From contig NZ_CP062231.1 of assembly GCF_024707525.1 (NCBI RefSeq), positions 1,116,001 through 1,180,000 on the forward strand: a stretch of 64,000 nt of DNA, written 5' to 3'. The position numbers were made by a program, and so were the translations under genes. The notes under the pieces are model-generated. The model saw only the letters and a program-made list of their open reading frames with translations. It ran no database searches and had not been told where the DNA came from. The stretch comes from Rhizobium sp. TH2. GTDB lineage: Bacteria > Pseudomonadota > Alphaproteobacteria > Rhizobiales > Rhizobiaceae. This document shows, in pieces, positions 7,030 through 15,975 of this stretch (the stretch's first letter is position 1; every line of letters begins with the position of its first letter).

Positions 7030-9225
7030 ATGACGAGACATTTTTCAATTCCAGCGGCAGTCGCAATTCTTCTGGCGTCGACCGCCGCTATTGCCCATTC
7101 CGAGCCGGTGTTCAACCGCATCGCCTCCTTTGCGGTTGCCGACAACACGCCCGCTGACGTCGACGCCAAGTCGGTGACCTCAGCCGAAATCATCGCCGCG
7201 ACGGAAGACGGCAATACGCTGGTCTACACGTCGAGCCCGCTGAAGGCAGTCGGCCTGATCGACATCACCGATGCCAGGGCCCCGAAGGCGCTCGGTTCGG
7301 TCATGCTCGATGGCGAACCGACCTCGGTCGCCATCATCGGCGGCATGGCGCTGGTCGCCGTCAACACCGGGAAGGACAAGCAGCATCCGACCGGCAATCT
7401 CGAGACCGTCGACCTCGCGACCAAGAAGGTCGAGGCGACCTGCGATCTCGGCGGCCAGCCCGATTCGATATCGATCTCCAAGGACAAGACCATTGCCGCG
7501 ATCGCGATCGAGAACGAACGCGATGAAGAATTGAACGACGGCAAGATCCCGCAGATGCCGGCCGGCGATCTGGTGATCGTGCCGATCAGGGATGGCGCCG
7601 CCGATTGCGCCGCCATCAAGCATGTCGATCTCAAGGGTATCGCTGGCGTCGCGGCGGAAGATCCGGAGCCGGAATTCGTCGCGATCAATTCCAATAACGA
7701 GATCGCGCTGACGCTGCAGGAAAACAACGAGATCGTCATCATCGACGGCAATACCGGCACGGTGAAGACTCACTTCTCCGCCGGCAAGACAGACTTATCG
7801 GGTATCGACGCCACCACCGATGGCGCGCTGGATTTCTCCGAGAAACAGGAAGGCGTGCTCCGCGAGCCCGACGCCGTGAAATGGCTGGATGACAACCGCA
7901 TCATCGTTGCCAATGAGGGCGATTATGAAGGCGGCAGCCGTGGCTTCACCATTTTCGATACGACGGGCAAGGTTCTTTATGAATCGGGCGCCTCGCTCGA
8001 ACAGGCGAACGCCCGCATCGGCCATTTCCCGGAAAACCGCGCCGGCAAGAAGGGCGTCGAGCCCGAGGGTCTCGAAACGGCCGAGATCGATGGCAAGAAG
8101 TATTTCATGGTTCTCTCCGAGCGAGCCTCCGTCGCGGCAGTTTATGAGGATACCGGCGCCGAACCGCGCCTCGTCCAGCTTCTGCCGTCGGGTGTTTCAC
8201 CGGAAGGCGCGGTGGCGATCCCGTCGCGCAAGCTGCTCGCCACCGCCAACGAAGTCGATCTGATCGAGGACGGCGGCGCTCGCTCGCATGTCATGCTCTA
8301 TGAGATGAGCGACGCCAAGCCCGCCTATCCGCAGATCGTCTCTGAGGACAAGGATGGCGAGATCATCGGCTGGGGCGCGCTCTCCGGCCTCGCCGCCGTG
8401 CCTGACAAGCCCGGCCAGCTCTATGCCGTGACCGACTCGGTCTATAGCGGCCAGCCCTCGATCCTCACCATCGACGCAACGCAGACGCCAGCCGTGATAT
8501 CAGACAAGCTTGTCGTCAAGCGCGACGGCCAGCCGGCTCAGAAGCTCGATATCGAAGGCATCGCCACCGATGGCGACGGTGGCTTCTGGCTCGCCTCCGA
8601 AGGCAATTCGGAAAAGCTCGTGCCGCATGCGCTCTACCATGTGAACGGCAAGGGCAAGATCAAGGAAGAGATCGCACTCCCCGCAGAGCTCCTGGCCAAT
8701 GAAACCCGCTTCGGCTTCGAGGGCATCGCCGTCGACGGCAAGGGCGACGACATGGTTCTGTGGATGGCCATGCAGCGCGAGTGGAAGGATGACCCCAAGG
8801 GCTTCGTCAAGCTCGTCTCCTACAAGCCTTCGACCAAGGAATGGGGCGCCGTGCGCTATCCGCTCGAAGCAGCCGGCGATGGCTGGGTCGGCCTCTCGGA
8901 AATCGCCTTCCATGATGGCTACGCCTACATTATCGAGCGCGACAACCTCATCGGCAAGGACGCCAAGCTCAAGAAGCTTTATCGCGTGGCGCTTTCCGAA
9001 CTGAAGTCGGCCAAGCTCGGCGGCGAACTGCCTGTCATCAAGAAGGAAGAAGTCCGCGACTTCGTTCCCGACCTCAAGGCGCTCAACGGCTATGTCGTCG
9101 ACAAGCTCGAAGGCTTTGCTTTCGATGCCTCGGGCAAGGCCTATGCGGTCACCGACAATGACGGCGTGAAGGACTCCTCGGGCGAAACGCTGTTCTTCCC
9201 GGTCGATATCAAGGGCACGAACTGA
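7030..9225 (+). CDS. Secreted phytase-like esterase, phosphate-starvation inducible
   Basis: This 731-residue protein has a Sec signal peptide (residues 1-24, ending AIA-HSE). The N-terminal half is rich in beta-propeller-like blades (VDLATKKVEATCDLGGQPDSI, EIVIIDGNTGTVKTHF, EGLETAEIDGKKYFMVLSER). The C-terminal half matches the esterase-like activity of phytase family, with LDIEGIATDGDGGFWLASEG, FGFEGIAVDG and KLEGFAFDASGKAYAVTDN. It should act in the periplasm on phosphate esters, though the substrate is unknown. The perfect Pho box upstream fits a phosphate-scavenging role. ATG 7030 is chosen over the ATG at 6985, which lies inside the Pho box, because of the AGGAGG and the signal peptide. 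Confidence 0.85.
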   Translation: MTRHFSIPAAVAILLASTAAIAHSEPVFNRIASFAVADNTPADVDAKSVTSAEIIAATEDGNTLVYTSSPLKAVGLIDITDARAPKALGSVMLDGEPTSVAIIGGMALVAVNTGKDKQHPTGNLETVDLATKKVEATCDLGGQPDSISISKDKTIAAIAIENERDEELNDGKIPQMPAGDLVIVPIRDGAADCAAIKHVDLKGIAGVAAEDPEPEFVAINSNNEIALTLQENNEIVIIDGNTGTVKTHFSAGKTDLSGIDATTDGALDFSEKQEGVLREPDAVKWLDDNRIIVANEGDYEGGSRGFTIFDTTGKVLYESGASLEQANARIGHFPENRAGKKGVEPEGLETAEIDGKKYFMVLSERASVAAVYEDTGAEPRLVQLLPSGVSPEGAVAIPSRKLLATANEVDLIEDGGARSHVMLYEMSDAKPAYPQIVSEDKDGEIIGWGALSGLAAVPDKPGQLYAVTDSVYSGQPSILTIDATQTPAVISDKLVVKRDGQPAQKLDIEGIATDGDGGFWLASEGNSEKLVPHALYHVNGKGKIKEEIALPAELLANETRFGFEGIAVDGKGDDMVLWMAMQREWKDDPKGFVKLVSYKPSTKEWGAVRYPLEAAGDGWVGLSEIAFHDGYAYIIERDNLIGKDAKLKKLYRVALSELKSAKLGGELPVIKKEEVRDFVPDLKALNGYVVDKLEGFAFDASGKAYAVTDNDGVKDSSGETLFFPVDIKGTN

Positions 9226-9245
9226 GATCTGACGAATAGTTGAAG

Positions 9246-9269
9246 GGGCCGGATGGCGACATCCGGCCC
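9246..9269 (+). terminator. Hairpin after the phytase-like gene
   Basis: GGGCCGGATG pairs perfectly with CATCCGGCCC around a GCGA tetraloop, 20 bases after the stop. No T-tract follows, so termination may be partial, or the hairpin may protect the 3' end. Confidence 0.5.
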
Positions 9270-9343
9270 TCGCCATTACAGCATGCCGCATTGTCAATTG
9301 CTGTCGATCGGGCTAAACCCGTCCCGGAAACCCGGGATCTGGC

Positions 9344-9724
9344 ATGACGGCTAAGTGGAACATGGCAATGGCATCGCTGCGCATTCTGTGCGCGATGCTG
9401 CTCGTGTCCGCCGGTCTGGCGCATCAGCCCGTCGCGGCCAAACCGTTGCAAGTGCAGGATCTGGCGATCTATGTCCTGCCCGATGGCAGCGTCGCGGACC
9501 TCTGCGTGCCGGGAGGCGATGGCCAGTCTGGCAAGATCACGTGGCATGGCTGCGAAGCCTGCCGCATCGCATCCGGCATCCTCATTCCCGCGCCGCCCGT
9601 CGAGGCGGCAGCAATCGAGCGGCAGGAGATCGCAGCCGACTTCAAGTCGCTGGAATCCCTGCCGATCACCGTATCTTTCGGACCCGGTGCCTCTCCGCGC
9701 GGGCCACCTGAATTCCTCGTTTGA
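9344..9724 (+). CDS. Exported small protein with CxxC, DUF2946-like
   Basis: This 126-residue protein has an N-terminal hydrophobic signal (LRILCAMLLVSAGLAHQPVAA). The mature part carries HGCEACRIASG, a His-Cys-x2-Cys arrangement typical of the DUF2946 proteins often found beside copper genes. It is directly upstream of a periplasmic copper chaperone (54 bases), so a role in copper handling is likely but unproven. An internal ATG at 9362 is an alternative start and would give a shorter signal peptide. Confidence 0.7.
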   Translation: MTAKWNMAMASLRILCAMLLVSAGLAHQPVAAKPLQVQDLAIYVLPDGSVADLCVPGGDGQSGKITWHGCEACRIASGILIPAPPVEAAAIERQEIAADFKSLESLPITVSFGPGASPRGPPEFLV

Positions 9725-9777
9725 TCGCACGCGCAACCTCGCGCGAAGAATCCCGATGAATTCTGAAAGGCAAATCC

Positions 9778-10269
9778 ATGCATATCGCAAATCGCGTGAT
9801 CGTCACGCTTATCGCACTCATCCTCTCCACTACCCCAGTGTTCGCACACGACTACAAGGCCGGCGATCTTGAGATCCGCCATCCCTGGTCCAAGGCGATG
9901 AACCCCGGCGCCAAGACGGGCGGCGGCTTCATGACGATCACCAATCACGGCACCGAACCGGACCGGCTGATCAAGATCTCGTCGGATGTCGCGGACCTGA
10001 TCCAGGTCCATGAAATGAAGGTCGACAACGGCATGATGACGATGGGTGAAGTTCCCGGCGGCCTCGAAATCGCCCCCGGCGCGACCGTCGAACTCACGCC
10101 CGGCGCCATCCACGTCATGTTCATGAGCGTCAAGCAGCCCTTCAAGGAAGGCGAGAAGATCAAGGCCGTGCTGACCTTCGAAAAGGCCGGTGACGTCGAG
10201 GTCGAGTTCAAGGTCGAACCCGCCAACAAGGGCGACGACGGCCACGACATGAAGAACATGAAGATGTGA
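9778..10269 (+). CDS. Periplasmic copper chaperone PCuAC
   Basis: This 163-residue protein has a signal peptide (1-23, ending FAH) and a cupredoxin-like PCuAC domain that binds Cu(I) and helps load the CuA site of cytochrome oxidase. The expected ligands are visible: HEM near residue 80, MMTM about ten residues later and HVMFM about 35 residues after the first His. The C-terminal HDMKNMKM is a His/Met-rich metal-binding tail. It follows the CxxC exported protein and is closed by a strong terminator. The oxidase assembly genes at the start of the window are its likely functional partners. Confidence 0.92.
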   Translation: MHIANRVIVTLIALILSTTPVFAHDYKAGDLEIRHPWSKAMNPGAKTGGGFMTITNHGTEPDRLIKISSDVADLIQVHEMKVDNGMMTMGEVPGGLEIAPGATVELTPGAIHVMFMSVKQPFKEGEKIKAVLTFEKAGDVEVEFKVEPANKGDDGHDMKNMKM

Positions 10270-10274
10270 ATGCG

Positions 10275-10301
10275 AAAGGGCCGCCCACGAGGCGGCCCTT
10301 T
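10275..10301. terminator. Bidirectional terminator between copper chaperone and peroxiredoxin
   Basis: AAAGGGCCGCC and GGCGGCCCTTT are perfect complements around CACGA. The A-run on one side and T-run on the other mean it can work for both converging genes. Confidence 0.75.
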
Positions 10302-10319
10302 CAATTCTGTGGTTGCCGG

Positions 10320-10799
10320 TTAGAGCTGGCCGAGCAGCGTCGCGGCGCCAGAGACCTCGGCCTGCCCCGGCACGGTCTCGATGTTGAACTGGGTGACCTT
10401 GCCGTCCTCGATCAGCATGGAGTAGCGCTTCGAGCGGATACCCATGCCGTTCATCTCGTTTTCAAGCCCGATGGCCTTGGTGAAGATGGCGGAGCCGTCG
10501 GCGAGGAAGCGGATCTTGCCTTCGCCACCCGACGCCTTGGCCCAGGCCTGCATCACGTGATGGTCGTTGACCGACAGCACAACGATCTCGTCGACGCCCT
10601 TGGCGAAGAAGCTATCGCGGTTTTCCAGGAAGCCCGGCAGGTGGTTGAGCGAACAGGTGGGCGTGAACGCGCCCGGTACCGCGAAGAGCACGATCTTGCG
10701 GCCCTTCAAAAATTCCTGGAGGTCGATATCGGTGACACCTTCCGATGTCTTTTCCTTGAGCGTGGCGGCGGGCAATGTGTCGCCGATGGCAATGGTCAT
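10320..10799 (-). CDS. Peroxiredoxin, Prx5/AhpE-like
   Basis: This 159-residue cytoplasmic thiol peroxidase has the Prx5-type active site PGAFTPTC, with the peroxidatic cysteine at position 49. It also has NDHHVMQAW and the ending VPGQAEVSGAATLLGQL, standard for the family in Rhizobiales. No second conserved cysteine in the usual resolving position is seen, so glutaredoxin or another thiol may regenerate it. It lies 51 bases downstream of the DsbD-N-like gene on the same strand and could share its transcript. Confidence 0.94.
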   Translation of the reverse strand: MTIAIGDTLPAATLKEKTSEGVTDIDLQEFLKGRKIVLFAVPGAFTPTCSLNHLPGFLENRDSFFAKGVDEIVVLSVNDHHVMQAWAKASGGEGKIRFLADGSAIFTKAIGLENEMNGMGIRSKRYSMLIEDGKVTQFNIETVPGQAEVSGAATLLGQL

Positions 10800-10850
10800 G
10801 CTGGTATTCTCCCGACGTGATGAAATTCTGGCTGTGGAATATCGCTGCGG

Positions 10851-11687
10851 CTATTTCAGCGCAAGGGTTGCTTCGATGGCCCGGCCACCTGATTTGACGA
10901 GCATGGTGATCGTACGCTCCGCCTGTGCCTTGTCGCTGATGACGGGGATGCGGATGTGAGCGATTTTGTCCATCCCGGCATCGATCTCCACCTTGCCCAG
11001 CCGCAGACCCGGCGGCGCCACGATTGCAACCTGCGGTGCTTCGGCGCCGGGCAACGTGATCTCTGCTTCAATCATCTTGCTGTCAGCCGAGAAATGCAGA
11101 TTCCTGATCTCGAAATCCTTCCCCGGCTTTTCGGGAAGAGCTGACTGCGCAAGCTGCAACTGCATGAATTCCTCGCCTTCCGGTTGGCCAGGTTTCAGCG
11201 GCATGGAAAAGTTCGTCATGAAGGGCAGGCACACCTTCTCGCAGATGCCGACGATCGCATTGAGATTGATCGTGGAAGGCGCGTCAGGCAGTGGCTTCGC
11301 GAATTCCACGATCAGGCTGACGGGCTGATGGTAACCGACGAAGCGGCCGCCATCGTCATTGCCGATCTCCGGCACCGGAAATGAAACCGACCGAAGCACC
11401 AGATTGATCGACCCAGTGAAATCGAGCTGCGGCGGCATGCCGGCATCGCCCGGGTCGCGCCAATAGGTCTTCCAGCCGGGCTTCGGTTCGATTTGCAGAA
11501 GAGCGAGGATCGCGTCGTTGCGTGGCTGCGAGATCGCCACGAGCCGCATCCGGCCACCCTCGGATTCCGCCCATTCGCTCATCGCCGCTTGCGCTGCCGG
11601 CGGCAGCCAGCTCAAAGCCGCGAGCACGGCAAACAGGACGGCTCTAAAAAGGTTTTTCAATTCATGCACTTCCCGGTTTCCGGCCAT
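10851..11687 (-). CDS. Exported DsbD N-terminal-domain-like protein
   Basis: This 278-residue protein has an N-terminal signal (NLFRAVLFAVLAALSWLPPAAQAA) and an immunoglobulin-like domain related to the periplasmic alpha domain of DsbD, with WKTYWRDPGDAGMPPQLDF and GICEKVCLPF. The Cys pair in CEKVC is spaced C-x3-C, as in the DsbD-alpha domain. The membrane and thioredoxin domains of full DsbD are absent, as in other alphaproteobacterial single-domain versions, so it probably receives electrons from a separate CcdA-like protein. A GTG at 11669 is an alternative start. Confidence 0.85.
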   Translation of the reverse strand: MAGNREVHELKNLFRAVLFAVLAALSWLPPAAQAAMSEWAESEGGRMRLVAISQPRNDAILALLQIEPKPGWKTYWRDPGDAGMPPQLDFTGSINLVLRSVSFPVPEIGNDDGGRFVGYHQPVSLIVEFAKPLPDAPSTINLNAIVGICEKVCLPFMTNFSMPLKPGQPEGEEFMQLQLAQSALPEKPGKDFEIRNLHFSADSKMIEAEITLPGAEAPQVAIVAPPGLRLGKVEIDAGMDKIAHIRIPVISDKAQAERTITMLVKSGGRAIEATLALK

Positions 11688-11794
11688 TCACATCCGGCGA
11701 ATGCCAGCGTGCTGCCATGACTCTCATACGAAAAAAGCCGGCCCGACGCATCTTCGTCCTTTTCATTTCACCGCGAATTGATAGGCTGTGAGCC

Positions 11795-12403
11795 ATGGTC
11801 GATATCCAGACTTTGAAGAGCAAAGGCGAGCGCGGCTTTCTTGACGGTCAGTTCCTGATCGCCATGCCGGGGATGCCCGACGGCAATTTCTCCCGCGCCG
11901 TGGTCTATATCTGCGCCCATTCCAGCGATGGCGCGATGGGCTTCATCATCAATCAGCCGCAGCAGTTGAGCTTCGTCGATATCCTGCGCCATCTCAAAAT
12001 CGTCGCCGACGAGGATGCGATCCTGCTTCCCGACGAGACGCGTGATTTTCCGATCCAGAAGGGCGGCCCGGTCGAATCCGGCCGTGGCTTCGTGCTCCAC
12101 ACCGATGATTACCTCACCCAGTCTTCGATCCCGGTCAGCGACGAGATCTGCCTCACCGCCACCGTCGATATCATCCGCGCCATGTCGCGGGGCAGGGGGC
12201 CGAAGAAGGCCTCGCTGCTGCTCGGCTATGCCGGCTGGGGTGCGGGCCAGATCGAGAGCGAAATCGCCAACAACGGCTGGCTTAGCTGCCCGGCGGATGA
12301 GAGCCTGATTTTCGACCATGGGCTGGATGACAAGTACGATCGCGCGCTGGCTCTGATGGGCATCCATCCGGCGATGCTGTCGATGCAGGCGGGGCATGGG
12401 TGA
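11795..12403 (+). CDS. yqgE: YqgE/AlgH family protein (UPF0301)
   Basis: This 202-residue protein has the family motifs [38 protein letters not shown], read here in short segments, and [17 protein letters not shown]. Its biochemical role is unresolved; it is widely conserved in proteobacteria. It is transcribed away from the DsbD-N-like gene and convergent with the GGDEF-EAL gene, with 26 bases between the two stops. Confidence 0.93.
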   Translation: MVDIQTLKSKGERGFLDGQFLIAMPGMPDGNFSRAVVYICAHSSDGAMGFIINQPQQLSFVDILRHLKIVADEDAILLPDETRDFPIQKGGPVESGRGFVLHTDDYLTQSSIPVSDEICLTATVDIIRAMSRGRGPKKASLLLGYAGWGAGQIESEIANNGWLSCPADESLIFDHGLDDKYDRALALMGIHPAMLSMQAGHG

Positions 12404-12429
12404 TATCTGTGGGTGAGGGGTGATCCCGG

Positions 12430-15342
12430 TTACCCCCGCTTCAACAACGGAAACCGCTCCCGCAACAACCTCTGCACCGAATCCGAACCGATCGGCGGGC
12501 CGAAGAAGAAACTCTGGCCGTACTGGCAGCCCATCTGGCCGAGCTTGAGGGCGTCTTCCTCGCTCTCGATGCCCTCCGCCACCAGCGCCATGCCGAGTTC
12601 ACTGGCCATCGAGACGATCGAGCGCAGCAGCACGTCGCGCTTCTCGCTGGTGTCGCGCACCAGTGATTTGTCGATCTTGATCGTGTCGAAGGGAAAGCGG
12701 GTGATATAGCCGAGCGACGAGAATCCGGTGCCGAAATCGTCGATCGCCAGGCCCACGCCCGCCTCGCGGAGTTTCTCGAGTATCAGCCGCGACTGCTCGG
12801 GATTTTCCATCACGATCGTTTCGGTCAATTCGAGCTTCAGCCGTTCAGGCGGGCAATCGGAATGGGCGAGCGCCCGTCGCACATCCTCGGCGAGGTTCGA
12901 ATTGATCAACTGCGAACTCGACACGTTGACCGACATGAAGAACGGAATGTCGCCCATCTGGGCAAGCCAGATCGAAAGGTCCGCCGTGGCGCGCTCAATG
13001 GCGAACAGGCCGAGTTCGGAAATGAAATTCGAGCTTTCCGCAAGCGGAATGAATTCGGTCGGCGGGATGTTGCCGCGGCGCGGATGATCCCATCGCATCA
13101 GCGCCTCGAAGCCGGCGATCTCGGCGTCATCCAGCCGCACGATCGGCTGGTAGACCATCGATATTTCCTTGCGCTCGATGGCGCGGCGGAGATCGGATTC
13201 GAGCTGCAACCGGTCGGAAACCGCCATGCGGAACGATGGTTGGAACGGCTCGACCTTGTCGCCGCCGGATTTCTTGGCGCGATACATGGCAAGCTCGGCA
13301 TCGTTGAGCAGGCCTTCGCCATTCACTGTCGGATCGGTCCAGGACACGATGCCGATCGAGGCCGTCAGGATGAACTCCTCGTTGGCGAAGTTGAGCGGCA
13401 CGGAGATCGCCTTGGCCACCGCATCGGCGAAATCGGCGATGCGGGCCGGATCGGTCTCCGAGGTCAGGATGACACCGAACTCATCACCCGCCAGACGGCC
13501 GAGCGTATCCTGTGGCTTGAGCAGCCGGCGCAGTCTGCGGGTCAACGCGATCAGGATATTGTCGCCGGCCGCGATGCCGAGGGAATCGTTGACCTGCTTG
13601 TAGCGGTCGATATCGATGGTCAGCACCGTCGGTCGCATATTCTCGTCGGCGGCACCCAGCGCCAGCAGCGATTGCAGCCGGTCGAGGAAGAGCTGGCGGT
13701 TCGGCAGGCCGGTGAGGTTGTCGTTGAGCGCATCGCTGAGCAGGCGGTCGACGATGTTCTTCTGCTCGGTCACGTCCTCGACGATGCCGACGCAGCGGCT
13801 GATCTCGCCATTGCCTGATAGCACCGGCCGGGCTCGGATAGAGAGCCAGTGATACTGGCCGTCCTCGGCGCGTAGCCGGAAATCGTGGGAGAGACGTCCG
13901 CGCTTCTGGGCGAGCAAAATGTCCAGCGTCGCTCGGAAACGGTCGCGGTCATCGGGATGCAGCCGTGGCAGCCAGTTGCGCGCCGGGCCATGCAGCGCAC
14001 CGGGCACCGCGCCGAGCTTGAGCGCGATATCGGGAATAGTCATCACCCGGTCACGCGCCACGTCCCAGTCCCAGATCGTATCGCCGGAGCCGGTCAGCGC
14101 CAGCGACTGCCGTTCGAGGTCGGAGAACAAGCCCTGCTGGTAGGCGCCGCCGGCGAAAGCATGCTGCATCACCGTAAAGCCGATCAGCAACACGATCAGC
14201 ACCAGGCCGAAGGCCAGCGCCGGCTGCACGATATCGTTGTCAAGCTGGCCGGTAATGGCCAGCCAGGCGCCGAACATCCAGGCGATGATGACCAGCCAGG
14301 AGGGGATCAGCAGGATGGCGCGGTCATAACGATTGAAGCCGAGAAAGACGATCAGCAGGATGCCGACCCCGGCAGTCAGCGCAAAGGAGACGCGCGCAAT
14401 GCCCGAGGCGATCGACGGATCATAGATCGCCACCCCGAACAGCGTGCCGAGGCCGAGCACCCAGGCGAGCGTCGCATAGGCGAGGTTGGCATGCCATCGG
14501 CTGAGATTGAGGTAGGTGAAGAGGAAGATCACCAGGCCCGAGGCCAGCGCCACTTCCGCGCCCGCCCGCCATATTCGCTCGTCGAGCGTATTGCGCCCGA
14601 AAAGCTGCTCGAGGAAGCCGAAATCGACGCAGACATAGGCCAGCACCGCCCACGCAAGCGCCGCCGTGGCCGGCAGCATCGACGTGCCCTTGATGACGAA
14701 GAGATTGGTCAGGAACACCGCGAGCAGCCCGGCGATGCCGAGCACGATGCCGCGATAGAGCGTGAACGCGTTGACCGTGTCCTTGTAGGTCTCCGGCTCC
14801 CAGAGATAGAGCTGCGGCAGTTGCGGCGAATTGATCTCGGCGACAAATGTGATCACCGCGCCCGGATTGAGCGTGATCGAGAACACATCCGCATCGTTTG
14901 ACGGCACGCGGTCGAGCGCGAAGCCTTCGCTCGGCGTGATCGAAATGATGCGATCGGAACCCAGGTCCGGCCAGAAGATCTTGGAATTCACCAGCCGGTA
15001 ATGCGGAGCGACGATCAGCCGTTCGAGCTGCTCGTCCGAGACATTGGCGAGCGCGAACACCGCCCAGTCGCCATTATGGTTCTGTGAGCTCGCGCGCACT
15101 TCGATACGGCGTACGATGCCATCGGTGCCAGCGGCCGTCGAGACCTGGAATGCCTCGCCCTGGCCGGCATAGATCTCGGCGATCGCGGTGAGATCGAGCG
15201 CCTTGTCCTCGCGCGAGATTTTCACGGGTTCGAGCGCCATGGCACTCATGGGTGCAAGCATCATGACGAAAAACAGCAGCATGCCAAGGCATGCGCCAAA
15301 CCGGCCCCGGCCGGAGGCTTGCTGCTTCCAAAATTCCAACAT
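12430..15342 (-). CDS. Membrane-bound GGDEF-EAL c-di-GMP enzyme with PAS domain
   Basis: This 970-residue protein has a signal-like N-terminus, a periplasmic sensor (about 38-185) resembling 7TMR-DISM extracellular domains, seven or eight membrane spans (190-400), a PAS fold (about 415-530), GGDEF (540-705) and EAL (720-965). The GGDEF signature is AGDEF, often still active, and the EAL motif (FEALMRW), IDDFGTGFSSL and AEGIE are intact, so both synthesis and hydrolysis of cyclic di-GMP are possible. ATG 15342 overlaps the stop of the GNAT gene (TGATG). It ends the thrC operon. Confidence 0.92.
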   Translation of the reverse strand: MLEFWKQQASGRGRFGACLGMLLFFVMMLAPMSAMALEPVKISREDKALDLTAIAEIYAGQGEAFQVSTAAGTDGIVRRIEVRASSQNHNGDWAVFALANVSDEQLERLIVAPHYRLVNSKIFWPDLGSDRIISITPSEGFALDRVPSNDADVFSITLNPGAVITFVAEINSPQLPQLYLWEPETYKDTVNAFTLYRGIVLGIAGLLAVFLTNLFVIKGTSMLPATAALAWAVLAYVCVDFGFLEQLFGRNTLDERIWRAGAEVALASGLVIFLFTYLNLSRWHANLAYATLAWVLGLGTLFGVAIYDPSIASGIARVSFALTAGVGILLIVFLGFNRYDRAILLIPSWLVIIAWMFGAWLAITGQLDNDIVQPALAFGLVLIVLLIGFTVMQHAFAGGAYQQGLFSDLERQSLALTGSGDTIWDWDVARDRVMTIPDIALKLGAVPGALHGPARNWLPRLHPDDRDRFRATLDILLAQKRGRLSHDFRLRAEDGQYHWLSIRARPVLSGNGEISRCVGIVEDVTEQKNIVDRLLSDALNDNLTGLPNRQLFLDRLQSLLALGAADENMRPTVLTIDIDRYKQVNDSLGIAAGDNILIALTRRLRRLLKPQDTLGRLAGDEFGVILTSETDPARIADFADAVAKAISVPLNFANEEFILTASIGIVSWTDPTVNGEGLLNDAELAMYRAKKSGGDKVEPFQPSFRMAVSDRLQLESDLRRAIERKEISMVYQPIVRLDDAEIAGFEALMRWDHPRRGNIPPTEFIPLAESSNFISELGLFAIERATADLSIWLAQMGDIPFFMSVNVSSSQLINSNLAEDVRRALAHSDCPPERLKLELTETIVMENPEQSRLILEKLREAGVGLAIDDFGTGFSSLGYITRFPFDTIKIDKSLVRDTSEKRDVLLRSIVSMASELGMALVAEGIESEEDALKLGQMGCQYGQSFFFGPPIGSDSVQRLLRERFPLLKRG

Positions 15343-15953
15343 CAAATGCCTGGTTTCCCGATTTTATTATAGTTGCCGGCAATCAGGGCATAGAGAACGT
15401 GGTCTCTCCACTCCCCCCTGATCTTCAGAAATTCCTTCATATAGCCTTCACGTTGAAATCCGGCTTTTTCAAGCAGCCGGATCGAACGGTCGTTCTCCGG
15501 AATACAGGCTGCCTCGATCCGGTGCAAGGCAAGCTGGTTGAAGATGTAGTGTATGGCGATCGTGAGGCCCGCGGTCATATGCCCCTGGCCGGCGAAGCGT
15601 TCGCCCATCCAGTAGCCGATCATGCAGGATTGGGAGGCCCCGCGTCGGATATGGCCGATCGTCAATCCACCGATCAACTGGTGATCGCTTCGCGAGAACA
15701 GGAAGAGCGGTACGGCGACGCCCGAGGCGAATTCCTGGGCGGAGCGGATGACGCGTGCCCGAAAGCTGCTTTCGGTCAGCCCGTCATGTTCCCAGCTTGG
15801 TTCCCATCGTTCGAGGAAGAGCCGGCTGTCACTGCGCAGCGCATACCAGGCACGATAGTCGGAATTTCGCGGCAGCCGGAAGTAATGGTTCTGGCCCGAT
15901 ATCTCTTCCGGTATGCTTCCCTTCGACAAGAAACCGAAGACTGATCTTGCCAT
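15342..15953 (-). CDS. GNAT acetyltransferase, RimJ/RimL type
   Basis: This 203-residue protein has the RimJ-like N-terminus (WYALRSDSRLFLERWEPSW), the acetyl-CoA loop region MIGYWMGERFAGQGHMTAG and RIEAACIPENDRSIRLLEKAGFQREG. RimJ/RimL proteins acetylate N-termini of ribosomal proteins, and the relatives next to thrC in rhizobia are annotated only by family. It lies 22 bases after the M16 peptidase gene and overlaps the GGDEF-EAL gene by one base, so it belongs to the thrC operon. Confidence 0.92.
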   Translation of the reverse strand: MARSVFGFLSKGSIPEEISGQNHYFRLPRNSDYRAWYALRSDSRLFLERWEPSWEHDGLTESSFRARVIRSAQEFASGVAVPLFLFSRSDHQLIGGLTIGHIRRGASQSCMIGYWMGERFAGQGHMTAGLTIAIHYIFNQLALHRIEAACIPENDRSIRLLEKAGFQREGYMKEFLKIRGEWRDHVLYALIAGNYNKIGKPGI

Positions 15954-15975
15954 GCCCGCCGCCTGGAATTGCCGG

